Source: Silene latifolia (Eukaryota; Streptophyta; Magnoliopsida; Caryophyllales; Caryophyllaceae). From it: a DNA stretch of 64,000 bases. The notes beneath the pieces are model-generated. The model worked only from the letters and a program-made list of their open reading frames with translations. It did no database searches and was not told the DNA's origin. Within the stretch, counting starts at the first letter, position 1; the number at the start of each line of letters is the position of its first letter. The DNA lies in NCBI RefSeq assembly GCF_048544455.1, contig NC_133531.1:68974815-69038814 (forward strand), in the 5' to 3' direction. Shown in pieces: positions 49,806 through 60,930 of the stretch. Position numbers and translations under genes: made by a program.

Positions 49806-51857
49806 TTGTTGTAAGCAGTATTATCAATATAAAACGAATTCTACACTGCGAAAAGAAGAAGAAAAATATAATAAGCATACTCATCGTTATGATTTAAGTC
49901 TAATGCAAAACTGTTATAAGCGAAGATTCAAGCATTTATACAATTGACCTCCCTCAAGAATTATATAAATGATCCCAAGACTCAATTATCTGTAAATTGA
50001 TAAGCCAACCTCTTGGCTAATTCTACTGTTAGAATTCTTGGTTGATAAATTTCTGTAAATTCTATCTATAGTCCATCATAATCACGAGAAACTCTTCGGA
50101 TTATAATGTTGAGGTAAAATAAGTCAACACAAACTACTTACCCAACGTAGAAGGGGTCACATGGAGAGTAAGGTCCTATATGCCTACCGACGAAGAAGGA
50201 ATTCATAGTTGTTTGCCCTTATAAAAACTAGTCTCAATTTTAGTTATAGAGGAAGATCCCATCAACTTAATTTTAATTCATTTTAAGTGAACTAATATCT
50301 AGCATGCGAGAATGAATAAATTAAGATGATGGCTTAAAAAGTGTGATATCTTTATGTCCATGATAACTAACATTCAATCTATATGAGTCAATTTTCATGC
50401 ATATTAGTAGTAGGGGGTTTGGTTTAGGCGGAATATGATGCACTAATTATCATGCATAGAAAAGCAACAAGAATGGAAAAACGTAAAACAAAAACAAAGT
50501 CCTAGTGTGGCCTATCTACCAAAATGAACATAAATACAACTTTGGAATCCTTCCTAGGACCCGGGAAGCTTGTCTTGATGTTCCATCTTGGTCCATGTAG
50601 CGGAAGTGAGCAATCCAATCTCCATCTTTAGTCTTCTCAAAAATACAAATAAAATTACAAAATAAACCTACTTACATTCTAATTTCAAAACATAATACTA
50701 AAGAAAAACCAAAGGAGATTCGAGATCTCAAAATCACATAAAAATTATGTTTCCATCATTACGAAAACATAATCAACTAAGGCCACACTAGGTAATACAA
50801 AATTACAACCGATTGCAAAAATACGTAAATAAACCATTCAACAATCTATACAACTAAATAAAAAGCATCAACTATAAATTAAACATTCAAGACATAATTC
50901 CTTAATTATGTAGAGTAATTTATCCAAACCACTTATTTAAATGATCAAATTATGTGACAATTCCTCAATTACTCACAATAATTCCAATCTTAATTCACAT
51001 TAACCTATAATATGAATTAATCTAACATTATTTTAAACCTCTTTAAAATAATTTAGGTATCTCAAATTTGTGAACCTTTTCACAACAAATAATCATACAT
51101 TATAAATTTAACGTATAATTATTAATGGCCAAAACACAATTTTTTTTTTTTAAATTCTCTCAGCATTGCTCAAAGCAAAAAAAAAAACAGTGTTTTTTTT
51201 TAAATGCCCTCGGCATTCCAATCAAAAACAAAAATAGTTTTTTTTTTTTTTTTTTTTTTTTTTATTTCTTGCTGCATTTTGCCCTAAATAAAAAAAACAG
51301 ATTTTTTTTTTCTTTTTAAAAGCTGCTCACGGCATTCAGCCGTTTCTTTTCTTGAAAAAAAAAACTTTTTATGTGAACAAAATGTTTAATGTTGCTAATA
51401 TAACAAGATTGGCATAATCATCATCTTTTAATTTAAACATAGATTCAAACTAGATGATTCAATTTAACCTCATAAAATGAATATCTAAATTATAATTAAA
51501 TCGATTATCCGAATATTTGATTCATCACAATTGATTTAAACATAATTAAATTAACTTGTATGCCAAAACTATATAGCAAAAACAAATCATCAACAATTAA
51601 GAACAATTTCCATTTACATTTTAATTTAATTCTTATTAAATCAAAACATCTACAAATTTATCATATTATCATCTTAACCTATTAAAACAATAATATGAAT
51701 AAATCTAAATGGAAACAAAACATCAAAAACAAAACAAAAACCCTCTCGGCAGAAAAAAAAAATTTGCTGCGGCCGAATGTTTTTTTTTTTTTCTTCAAAA
51801 TTTTTTTTTTATTTAAATCCATTTATGAAAATCATATAAAATAATTTCATGGCCTAT
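49806..51857 (-). other. 5' untranslated region of inner Copia element
   Basis: A long AT-rich leader between PBS and gag. It contains several poly-T runs (51139-51150, 51238-51263, 51301-51311, 51780-51792) each next to 'ggcatt', 'ctcggca' or 'gcggccg' words, an unusual alternation. No coding frame is supported. It resembles the outer element's leader in the text around 'attcttggttgataaa' and 'gatcccaagactcaa'. Confidence 0.6.
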
Positions 51858-51869
51858 GCTCTGATACCA
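51858..51869 (-). other. Primer-binding site of inner Copia, initiator tRNA-Met type
   Basis: The minus strand reads TGGTATCAGAGC, complementary to the 3' end of initiator tRNA-Met, two bases after the 5' LTR end. It is the standard primer site of plant Copia elements. Confidence 0.92.
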
Positions 51870-51871
51870 CT

Positions 51872-52916
51872 TGTGGCAAATATCGGTATACTTCATCAAG
51901 AAAACGGATTATAACGAAATTATAATTATGAAATTGCTAGTCATAAACGAAATTGCATAAACAAAAAGAGTAGAGATTATAATCAACCTTTGGTCCTAGC
52001 AATTAGGCCTAAGAACAAATATCGAGATCGATATTCTCCTAATCGTTGCACCCAAAATGCTTTGAGAAATGCCTAATTTTTGCTAGAAAAATGAACCCGA
52101 ATTTCTAATGATTTTAGGGTTTTTGAGTGATGAGAGAATTAGGTAAAAAAGAAGTAAGTAAAAATGATCCCCTTTCACTCCTCTTAACCGTGTAAAAGGA
52201 GGAGAATAAGGGAAGATTTTTTCCTTCCTTTTTTTCGTGTAACAACCGAAAAAAATAAGGAGAATATCTTCTTATTTTCGGTTGTTCTAATATTGTATAA
52301 AATGTGTATATATTTCAGTTGTCATTAATGTCGTCACGTATTTAATAAGTCCGCACACAACAGCTTGTAGTCGATTTATTAATACCGGTCTATAATTATT
52401 TATTATGACAATTTCGTATAATATATACATTAACTACAAATATAACATATTTATAATTTGCTAATTAAATATAACCGTTTACGTTTAATTACGAATTAAC
52501 ATCTTAATTCGTTTAAGCTAACATTATATACAATAATTAAATATAACAGTTTATATTCAATTTACGAATTAACAATTAATTCGTCTCAGCTAATATTATT
52601 TAATTGTGTTAAATAATCGTCTCATCATCACTTTGACTAACCTTTTAGTCAAAAACATGGACTAACCTTTTAGTCATATAAGGCATCAATGTGATTATAT
52701 TTTCATATAATCACATCTCTCAAACACATCTTTTAGGTGTGGCTTTTAGGGACCAGTTGATCACCGCCATCAGTATGATAATAACGTCAAACTTCTAGCA
52801 AGCCAACCGTTATTAATAAACGTTAATCAACTGATAAAATACTAAGTATACCCTGTGAACCTATAAGAGATTTATTCACGTTATCACACTGACTGTGGAG
52901 GACACAAGCTCCAACA
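51872..52916 (-). repeat. 5' LTR of inner Copia element
   Basis: It runs on the minus strand from TGTTGGAGC (52916) to '...tatttgccaca' (51872), 1,045 bp. About 35 bp at 52258-52292, absent from the other LTR, complete an inverted repeat 'accgaaaa.aataagg' / 'cttattttcggt' that could form a hairpin. Confidence 0.92.
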
Positions 52917-52921
52917 CATAT

Positions 52922-55205
52922 GAGGTTTTAGAAGCAAATTCATATTTGTCTTTAGTTACGATGTTTTAATGGAGATTTGAATCAAAAATCGAAATGATAT
53001 CGTATATGAATTGTGGTAAAGAAATAGAACAATATGATAACGGAATAGTGGAAAACTTAACATTTATCGTTTTATTAATACTTGTAAATAACAAGTAAAG
53101 CATTTACATAGTGACCTCTACCCAACTATGATAAATGATTCCAAGATCCAAATTCATATTAACTTGGGCATCGGTAAAGTCGAATACAACCCTCATCAAT
53201 ATAACTCGGTGGATTAACTCTTTAATCGATTCTACTTTTAGAACTCTTGGTCGATAAAACTACATTAATATTTATCTTTAGGCCGAAACACATTCGACAA
53301 CCGTCGAGAATACTTTCGCTGAGTTCAACCCAAATTTCGAATAAATGTGTCCATGATCCAAATTTACATCAACTTGGGCATCGATAAAGCCGAATACAAC
53401 CCTTATCTTTATAAATTCGGTGGGTAGACATTTATCACCCACTTCCCCTACGTAACAAGGTTTGTACCACGGTAGGGCCGAGTGCACTCCCTCACGAAAT
53501 AGGTTTTCATGGTTTCTAATTTTTGGTAAGGCTAAGTCTCAATTGTTTACTTTAGCGAGAGGTCATGTCAATTTATTATCTATCACGTTTTAAGTAAACT
53601 AAAGCGGTGAACTACGATAATTGTAATTGACACGGTCGATAAACTCGATTTAAAATGCATGTTTAGTTATGGCGATTTAGCGATGCATGCAACATATATA
53701 TAAAATGCAAAGCATAAAAAATAAAATCCTAGTATGGCCTTCCTAAAATAGTAAATCTAATAAACTATTACAAATTCGGAAACCAACTCCATTAGTCCCT
53801 TGAACTTCGGTCTTGGCACGCATCTCGAGGTAACACTTTCTTTGATGGACCGCCTTCTCGAATGGCACCGTCTTCAAGGAACTCCGGAATAATTAAATTA
53901 CAAAATGAATTACATAATTTCCTATTATACATTTGTAATTAAAATAAAAATAAATCTATTAAATTACAAAACGGTGATACGAGATCACAATAATTACAAC
54001 CGAATCGATATTCCCATACATTTCGGGTAATATCAGTTAAAACTAAGGTCATACTAAGTAAAATTACATAATTCAAAAATTACATAAAATTAAAATATGA
54101 CAATCATAAATAAAATGCAGCATTATAATATGTATGAGCATGCCAAATTTTATGCTAAATCGTCTTTAAGAGCCAATATCGTATATTAATCGGTTTTTAC
54201 GGATTTGCGTGATTTAACTTATTAAAATCACAATAATTACATAAATTCATATTTATGTACAAGTTAATTACCCTAACCATCTTAGGACTCAAAATTAGTC
54301 TCCACTAACATTCGACAATAATTAAACTTGATTTCTTAACATTGTTCATAAATGGACCCAAAATACAAAATTTATGCTATAAACCTCAAATTAAATCATA
54401 AAAATTTCAAATATTTTCAAAATTTGAAATTTAAACTCATGAACATTCTGGAAAAATACCATGACACTCATAATGTTCAAAACTTAGGTTAAAAATTTCG
54501 AAAATTTATCGAGAAAAACAATGTTGCGGTTTATCGGTTTTAACAATTATGACCATAAAAATATGAGAAAAAATTTATTCATCAACTTTTCACTTTTAGA
54601 TCTGAAATATATGATAAAATGCAACATGTGACGTTTTTCCTTTAGTCATGAAGTATGTTTTAGCATTATTACCAATTATAGTCACTATTTATGTGATTGT
54701 TCATAAAAAATTCATAAATCATGCATAAAGATTTCATTATAGCCAAATATGTTACACACATCTTGTACAATTACATGTGACAACATACTAAATTTCCATG
54801 ACCAGATTCGAAATATAACTCATATTTACCTATTTACCCATTTAAATACGATTTTAACTTAAAAAATCCATATTTCGAGCAAAACAACTCATTTTATCAT
54901 GAAAATTTACAGGCCATCATTAGATAATATATTTTTCGTCCACTAAAAAATTCGAAGTTTAGCTATTTTTCGTCCAAAAATGACATTTTTATCATAAAAA
55001 TCACATTTTAATGCCAATATTATATAAAATGAACAATAAAATCCATAAATAAACCAAAATGTCCTAAAAATCACTTAGGGCCAGAAAATTTTAACATGCA
55101 AGGTTATTTCGTGATTTATCAACATAAAACACAAATTTCAAGTTTTATTCATTAATCGTATTATCTCGGAAAAACGATCCCGATCTTGCATGCAACAACC
55201 ATAAA
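52922..55205 (-). other. 5' untranslated leader of outer Copia element
   Basis: Non-coding AT-rich sequence between the outer PBS and the inner insertion. An internal duplication is visible: 'aacttgggcatcg.taaag' with 'cgaatacaaccc' occurs at about 53161-53193 and again at about 53370-53402. No gag start was recognised, so the gag N-terminus is lost or unreadable. Confidence 0.55.
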
Positions 55206-55217
55206 GCTCTGATACCA
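55206..55217 (-). other. Primer-binding site of outer Copia, initiator tRNA-Met type
   Basis: The minus strand reads TGGTATCAGAGC two bases after the 5' LTR end at 55220, with the same spacing as in the inner element. Confidence 0.92.
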
Positions 55218-55219
55218 CT

Positions 55220-56545
55220 TGAAGGAAATCATATTTTAAATATCATATATTTTAGTTTAAAGTTTTAGTCATAAAAACTTAAGGATCTTATGCATGCAAA
55301 CTTAATAAAAGGAGATGAGGAAAAACGATTTCTCACCATCTAATTTTCGGCCATTTTGGGCACAAGTGAAGTCTCCTACCTCACTTGTTCTTGACCTATC
55401 CATATGTTAGGATGATCCTCCAAAGACTTCAAGTATAGAAGCCACTCATCTTGATTGCACCCAAGATTATCCCATATCTCTACTAAATAATATGTGCTAG
55501 ATATTTGTTTAGTTGTTTACCTTAAAATTGATTACTAATACTCATATATTACACTAATAATATTAGTAATCTTTTATGAACAATTTGAATCAAAAATCTC
55601 ATGTTTTGATGAAGAAAAAGATGAATATATGAGAGAGGAAAACTTTTGCATGTCTTTTTAATGGACAAGCATAAAAGAATAAGTAGAGGAAAAATAATCC
55701 TCTTGAATGGAGGAGGGTACACGGTTGGAGCCTCACCAAATGCCAAGGATGGCATTTTTCTTTATGCTTTTTCTCTTCACAAGGTAATAGGTTGTGTAAG
55801 AGATGTAAGAGTAGGTGTGTAAGCTACATGGTGTAGGCATGAATATAATATTCTATCACATAAAGTAATTCACCCATAATCCACCATAACTCCCTCTGTT
55901 TCGGTCCATGTATGTAAAATGGATTACCATTTTATTTTGTCAATTTGTCATTTGTCACACAATATGTCACATGTAGTATGTTACATGTTATTAATTAATT
56001 AAATGCATATTTATCACATAAATATCATTTTTATAAATTAATTAAATTACTTTCAACAAATTGACTAGTGATACTTGATCACATAAATAAAATGGGTCAT
56101 TTAATTATAATTCACAACATCTTGTAATTATAATCAACCATTCATTCTTATCTCTATTGTTTCTCAAACAATAAACAATTTTAGTAATAAAGTATTTCAA
56201 TTACTAAAATAAATCTTATTTAATCCCATTACAATAAGATATCAATATTCTCTCTCACAAATTGAATTGTTCAATTTTAAGGAATTGATTAACTTGTATC
56301 GTCATACAATTAATCAATTTTACAGATTAGGGCATCATCCTTTAGGTGTGACCTTAAGGGATCAACTGACCACCACCGTCCTACGACAGTAACGTCAAAC
56401 TCTAGCAAGCCAATCGTTACCGATTAATGTTGACCAGTTGACTATAAAATGAATCATCCCTTACGTATTCTTAAAAATGAGATTTAAACATGTGATCATC
56501 ATGATCGACAATTGTGATCGCATTATTGTCGGGGACATTCCAACA
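55220..56545 (-). repeat. 5' LTR of outer Copia element
   Basis: It runs on the minus strand from TGTTGGAATGTC (56545) to '...gatttccttca' (55220), 1,326 bp. It carries a 9-bp 'attaattaa'-type insertion near 56038 relative to the other outer LTR. TAGAC follows at 56546-56550. Confidence 0.92.
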
Positions 56546-56880
56546 TAGACTTGAAGAAGCCTCAAAATCACCAAAGCAACATGTTAATGCCATGACGGCA
56601 TCTTCATCAATCCCATGTGGGATATGTGAGAATTGTGGAACTTTGGGACATGACCAAAGTGAATGTAGGGGAACAAATGAACAAGTGAATGCTTTTCAAG
56701 CATACAAGAGTGGTACCCCTTATTCTAATTATTACAATGAAAACACCAAATTCCACCCAAATCTCTCATACAAAAGCCAAAATGTTCAAAACCCTCAACC
56801 AACATACACCCCACCTCCCATGAGAAACCAAAATCAAAGACCCTTTTACAACCAAAACCAAGGTTACCAAAACCAAACTC
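56546..56880 (+). pseudogene. Athila-like element 2 gag, C-terminal part
   Basis: This continues the gag interrupted at 38873. After TAGAC the frame reads LEEASKSPKQHVNAM, a CCHC knuckle CENCGTLGHDQSEC, AFQAYKSGTPYSNYY and a Pro/Asn/Gln-rich tail. It breaks off at about 56880 where gypsy LTR sequence begins, so protease, pol and the 3' LTR of this element are missing. The join with 37910-38873 across the Copia insertion is consistent in frame order and domain order. Confidence 0.85.
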
Positions 56881-56981
56881 TAATAAAATAATAAATAATA
56901 GTTGAGTCGAGAATTAGCACTGGGTCGTGTGTGGCCGTATAATTAGGGGATGGACATGTATAATACTAATGATAATAATAA

Positions 56982-57365
56982 GAGAAATTTGTTGATTACA
57001 GCCTTTTAAAAATCACTTTTTGAAAATTACAGCCTTATAAAATTTTTTTTGTAAATTACATCCAAAATATTACTTTTCTTCTAAAATTGCACCAACTTGA
57101 GGTTTTCGGTGAATTTTGATGATGTTTTTATGATGTTTGGGGTGATTAATTGGTTTGTGTTAAGGAGAGGTAAGAAATCTGGGTAAGTAGGCTCTCAAAT
57201 AATAAAGGGTACATCATAAAAACATCATCAAAATTCACCGAAAACCTCAAGTTGGTGCAATTTTAAAAGAAAAGTAATATTTTGGATGTAATTTACAAAA
57301 AAAAATTTATAAGGCTGTAATTTTCAAAAAGTGATTTTTAAAAGGCTGTAATCAACAATTTTCTC
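56982..57365. mobile_element. Mutator-like MITE with 155-bp inverted arms
   Basis: A 384-bp element starting GAGAAATTTGTTGATTACAG. Its arms 56982-57136 and 57211-57365 are nearly perfect inverted copies (155 bp each) around a 74-bp spacer. It is flanked by perfect 9-bp duplications TAATAATAA (56973-56981 and 57366-57374), although the low complexity of the target makes the TSD less decisive. There is no coding sequence. Read-through RNA would fold into a long hairpin, a good small-RNA source. Confidence 0.88.
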
Positions 57366-58679
57366 TAATAATAATAGTAATTACATAATAATAGTAATAG
57401 TAATATAATTAGAAGTTTCCTAATTGTCTTCTAATAACTTAATCTACCAAGTATAAATAAAGAAGAGAGGACCTTAACCTAGCCTTTATTCATTCATAAC
57501 CTGAAAATAATTTATAAAAGAGGAGAACAAGATATCAAGGAGAAAGAAGAAGGGAATTAAGATCAAATAATCGACAAAAGGTAAAGGCTGTCTCATTAAT
57601 TATTTAATTGTGTTGTTTATCCTTGTAACCGTGACTATAGACCACTGCGCACCACCATACAAGCAACCAAGGGACTGTGACTTTGACCATAGGCTAGCTT
57701 GGACCACCGTGAATTCGCCTGACCCGTAAGTGACCGTCGACGACTGACCTGGGCTGGTTAATTAGGTGGTTTTTGTGGTTGGGTTGTGGTGTTTGCGTGT
57801 AATTAAAACAAGGATTTGAACCCACAAACTTGACCTTCGTGACTTGGGTTGGGGTTGGTTGGCTATGGGTGGTGGAGTCGACCGTAGTGATGGTGGTTGG
57901 TGGGTTAAAGGCAGGACCTTGGTGCTTGTGGTGGTCGAAAAACGCAAAACAGAGGGGATTGTTGGTGTTTGTTTGAAACTGTCTTAAGATGGCTGCCTTA
58001 ACCGGTGGAATTGCGACGATGGGAAGAGGAAGCCACCTCTGGAACCACCGTGAGTCAGAGGTGACGATAGTGGTGGTCATATGTGGTGTGGGTCTTTATA
58101 GTGGTTGTGGTTGTGGGTTTAATACACGGTGGATGTGGTTGTTGAAGGGGGTTGTCAATACACATGGAACCTAGGGCGTGGGTTTATGGCCTGGTGGTTG
58201 GGCTCGACGAGAATCGTGGTGGCTTGCTGGGCTCATTGTGGTCGTGGGTGGTTGACCATGATGAGACGTGGTTTGGGACTCGGGCAAGGGGTGTGTTTTG
58301 TGGTTGTTGTGGGCTGTGTTGGTTCATTAAGACGGGTTTTGGTTTCGTAATTTTAATAAATAATAATAATGAATCGTAATTAATTAATAAATAAAATAAG
58401 GTAAGATTAATAATTAAATTATAAATTGTCTTAGGTGACGGATTTCAAGTGGAATATTTCTGATTAATTCTTCGGGTTGCGTAATTGGATTTTAGCTGCA
58501 AAGGTAGGATATCTACTCAACTGGAATATGTTATTGTGTTATTTGTCATATGAGTATTATTTGGAGAATTGACATTATTTGCTTGATGAATAGTAACATG
58601 GACTGTTATTGATAATCTGTTGCTGACTAATTCATGTTTCATATAAATTATATTGTGGATTTGGTTGAATTAGTATTGG

Positions 58680-58800
58680 AAGGCCCCAGGCTTAGTCTCT
58701 GGTGGATAACGTGAGTATTGGAAGGCCCCAGGCTTAGTCGCTGGTGGATAATGTGTGAATTTTGAAGGCCCCAAACTTAGTCTCTGGTGGATAATGTGTG
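58680..58800. repeat. Minisatellite, three 42-43-bp units in gypsy LTR
   Basis: 'aggccccaggcttagtc' followed by 'ctggtggataa' repeats at 58681, 58723 and 58766. The minus-strand LTR at 15375-15545 has four units of a 46-47-bp form. The unit therefore belongs to the LTR family and changes copy number and length between copies. Confidence 0.9.
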
Positions 58801-60210
58801 AACACCCCGGTCCAGGGATTGGCGGGATGAATGGGTGTCTCGGGAGATTTAAATTGGTTGTTAAGCATTTGCATATCTTGACTGCTATTTATATTGTGGT
58901 TGTTTTCATGTTGTTTAGATATTCCTACTCAACCATTTGGTTGACAGTGTATTCTGTAAACACCTATGATGAACCAATTATTGGGGATCCGATTGACTAA
59001 CAGGTACTAGAGATTAACTGACTGGGAGCTTGGGACGTGAGGATGGATGGCGATGCAACATTTAGAAGTCTAGCTCACTTAGACAAATTACTTAGATTCT
59101 TCACTTATTTAATTTTCGCTGCGGGATTGTATTTAATATTTCTATTCAGTTATTTTGTTTAATAAATTGTAATAAGGTCGTCAAACATTTATTTTATTTA
59201 AAGTACCGTGGTTTGTTTTAATTTGTTATTCACTACCTCGGGCAATCCAAGATGGTAACAATTCCTTTTATCTAGGAAGGACCAGTCAAGGCTCTTGGAT
59301 AAATGGGGGTGTTACATCATATGTTACTAGAAATGCATTATAACATGGTATTGGTTAAGACGACTTGATGAGTCGGTAATTGGCATATTGTGTGGTATCT
59401 TGCATTTATTGTGTTTGTCATGCATATTGGAGGACATGACAGTTATGTTGGTTACTTGTTGTTGAGGAGACGTGAGGCAGTTGGGAGACCATCTCACACT
59501 CGGGTCGCCTCTTGGAGCTTCCCACTTCAAGAGGGATGTGCACATTAATAACTTGAGTACGGAGGGACTCGTGTGTTTGAGACACGACATCTGGCAGGGG
59601 ATCCGGTTGGCTTCCAGACCCGGTATGTCTGGGCGTGTCCCTGGCACCGGTGGTTATGGGTACGTCTGGACGTGTCCTGGTACCGGTATAGTGATTGTAT
59701 AATAGTGTCTCATTCACATCATTCTCATGTTGCATACACATGTATATATTGGGTCGTGTCGTATGTTATTTATTGAAACTAACGTGTTGTGTGTCTGTGT
59801 AATTGTCACCTATTTTCGAGATGGTCTGTGTCGATCCATATGATATTTGCGATCATATGGGGAGCAGGTTGAGTACAAGTTTTGGTGTCACGCGGGAGAC
59901 AGGACGCGCTTTGGACTTGGAGTCGAGTCGGCATGAGATAGTCCTCTTTAGAGAGTCGTAGTAGCATGACTTATATTCTTTATTCATTCATTTGTTTACG
60001 TTTATGTAATTTACTAAACTTATCATTTATAATAAATGTTTATTGATTGTATCTTCGATTCACCGCCTCGGGAAACCAAAATTATAACATCTCTCAATTA
60101 CCTTGGCCATGGGCGGATCTGGGGGAGGGAAAGTGAGGGCAAGTGCCCTCACATGACCCAAAAATGTCAGCTATATATATTGGTTAGTTCCCCATATATG
60201 CAACGTAATA

Positions 60211-60275
60211 TTAGTAGTGTAGTGGTAAGTGTAGGGAACTTATAACCTCCAACCTAGGTTCGATTCCCACTGGCA
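60211..60275 (+). promoter_or_regulatory. tRNA-like RNA polymerase III A and B boxes
   Basis: TAGTGTAGTGG (60215-60225) resembles an A box, and GGTTCGATTCC (60257-60267) is a perfect B box. The distance between them, 42 bp start to start, is close to that of a real tRNA. No full cloverleaf was found, so this is not a tRNA gene. It could be a relic of a tRNA-derived SINE or a functional internal promoter of the transposon. Confidence 0.5.
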
Positions 60276-60296
60276 ACTTTATTTTGTTTTTAAATT

Positions 60297-60500
60297 TGGT
60301 TTTTGGTCCTATTAGCTTTAAAATATGAGAACATTTAATGATTTGTACCTTTTTCATTGCTTATTTTTATCTATGTAAGATATACTTTTATTTGTTTTTT
60401 ATTTTGCTTTTGGGTCCTATTAGCATTAAAATATGAGAACATTTAATAATTTGCACCTTTTTCCTTGCTTATTTTTTTCTGTGTAAGATATACTTTTATT
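60297..60500. repeat. Direct duplication of about 110 bp
   Basis: 'ggtcctattag', 'taaaatatgagaacatttaa', 'cctttttc.ttgcttattttt' and 'gtaagatatacttttattt' occur in the same order twice, at about 60303-60392 and 60414-60501. It lies inside the hAT-like element. Confidence 0.8.
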
Positions 60501-60687
60501 TCCAGTATTCTATAGAAATATATATAAACTTTGATATTTAATCATGTATGTATGTCAATAAAAGAGTACAAATACGTAATTAAACGAAAAATAATATTAG
60601 AACTATGGCAAAAAAAAATTGTGCCACCCCAAACCTAAATTCCTGCATCTACCCCTGACCTTAGCCAGGTAAAAAAAGGGTGTTGCA

Positions 60688-60866
60688 ATATTAATCACAA
60701 CATCACAAAAACCTTGACTAACAATGCTTCACGAGTCCTTAAAAACTGACTATTGTTGCCATTAGACCCAGGTGCCTTCGCCCGTGGAATAGAGAATATG
60801 ACAGCTTTAATTTCATCTCTCTACTGACATGTATCAAAAGAATATTAGGTGATCCCCATTATAACC
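60688..60866 (-). pseudogene. LINE reverse transcriptase fragment
   Basis: The minus strand keeps RDEIKAVIFSIPRAKAPGSNG (split here by description: RDEIKAV at about 60815-60833, then FSIPRAKAPGSNG), the start of the RT domain of plant L1 elements. It is followed in another frame by FFKDS and SIVS. It is short, with a stop and a frameshift. It is similar in kind to residues about 440-470 of the LINE ORF2 at 5992 but from a different family. Confidence 0.6.
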
Positions 60867-60898
60867 CAAATTTCGCGTAGTAACGGTTTTATATACTA

Positions 60899-60930
60899 CT
60901 AGTTGGAACGCCGCGTGCTACGCACGCGGC
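60899..60930 (-). mobile_element. Probable Helitron 3' terminus
   Basis: On the minus strand a GC-rich perfect hairpin (stem GCCGCGTGC/GCACGCGGC, three-base loop, 60910-60930) is followed seven bases later by CTAG and then T (60899-60898). Helitrons end with such a hairpin shortly before CTRR and insert next to T. The element body would lie to the right. The TC 5' end was not located. A related word 'acgcacgcggcgg' occurs at 61261-61273. No Rep/helicase was seen, so it would be non-autonomous. Confidence 0.55.

Larger units (their letters stand above)
44005..52916 (-). mobile_element. Inner Copia-type element, structurally complete but inactive
   Basis: An 8.9 kb element on the minus strand: 5' LTR 52916-51872, tRNA-Met-type PBS 51869-51858, 2.05 kb 5' untranslated region, gag-pol 49805-45788, 3' untranslated region with polypurine tract, and 3' LTR 45014-44005. 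Perfect CATAT TSDs flank it. The gene order gag, protease, integrase, RT, RNase H defines Ty1/Copia. The lineage inside Copia is unresolved. Frameshifts and catalytic-site changes make it defective. Confidence 0.93.
38874..56545 (-). mobile_element. Outer Copia-type element, decayed, hosts another Copia
   Basis: On the minus strand: 5' LTR 56545-55220, tRNA-Met-type PBS 55217-55206, about 2.3 kb of untranslated DNA, decayed gag-pol in 43600-41700, polypurine tract at 40191-40207 and 3' LTR 40190-38874. It is flanked by perfect 5-bp TSDs and inserted in the gag of Athila-like element 2. A second Copia element (44005-52916) sits inside it. Without that insert it would be about 8.8 kb. Its coding part is unreadable, yet its LTRs differ by only about 20 substitutions and one 9-bp indel by my eye count. 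Confidence 0.9.
56881..59316 (+). mobile_element. Gypsy LTR, 5'-truncated, plus strand
   Basis: It begins with 'gttgagtcgagaatt', matching about 100 bp inside the LTR at 34973, and ends GGGTGTTACA at 59316. It includes a TATA-like 'agtataaataaag' (57450-57462), an AG-rich leader, a GT-rich block, 'aagacgggtttt', a minisatellite at 58680-58800 and 'accgtgg' near the end. A Mutator-like MITE is inserted at 56982-57365. The short frames in the GT-rich part are not genes. Confidence 0.75.
60109..60658. mobile_element. hAT-like non-autonomous element with tRNA-like segment
   Basis: A 550-bp insert between CCTTGGCC (60101-60108) and CCTTAGCC (60659-60666), an 8-bp TSD with one change. The LTR sequence reads through when the insert is removed. 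The ends are imperfect inverted repeats: left GGGCGGATCTGGGG, right end complement AGGGGTAGATGCAGG. An 8-bp TSD and this terminal wording suggest the hAT superfamily. A tRNA-like segment is at 60211-60275 and a 110-bp direct duplication at about 60297-60500. No transposase is present. Confidence 0.65.
59317..60687 (+). mobile_element. Gypsy LTR, 3' half, plus strand, interrupted
   Basis: It matches 12430-13490: 'gacgtgaggcagttggga', 'gagggatgtgcacattaat', 'gggatccggttgg', 'gtctgggcgtgtcc', 'gatcatatggggag' and 'accgcctcg' in order. It ends GGGTGTTGCA at about 60687. An hAT-like element splits it at 60108/60659. The 5' half is missing; it directly abuts the end of the preceding LTR at 59316. 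Confidence 0.7.

Noticed and set aside
51125..51319. 64-codon Phe-rich frame
   Set aside because: It comes from poly-T runs in the Copia leader.
57694..58379. Frames rich in Thr/Pro or Val/Gly
   Set aside because: They lie in the GT-rich middle of a gypsy LTR and have no domain features.
60211..60275. tRNA gene
   Set aside because: A and B boxes are present, but no acceptor or anticodon stems could be paired.
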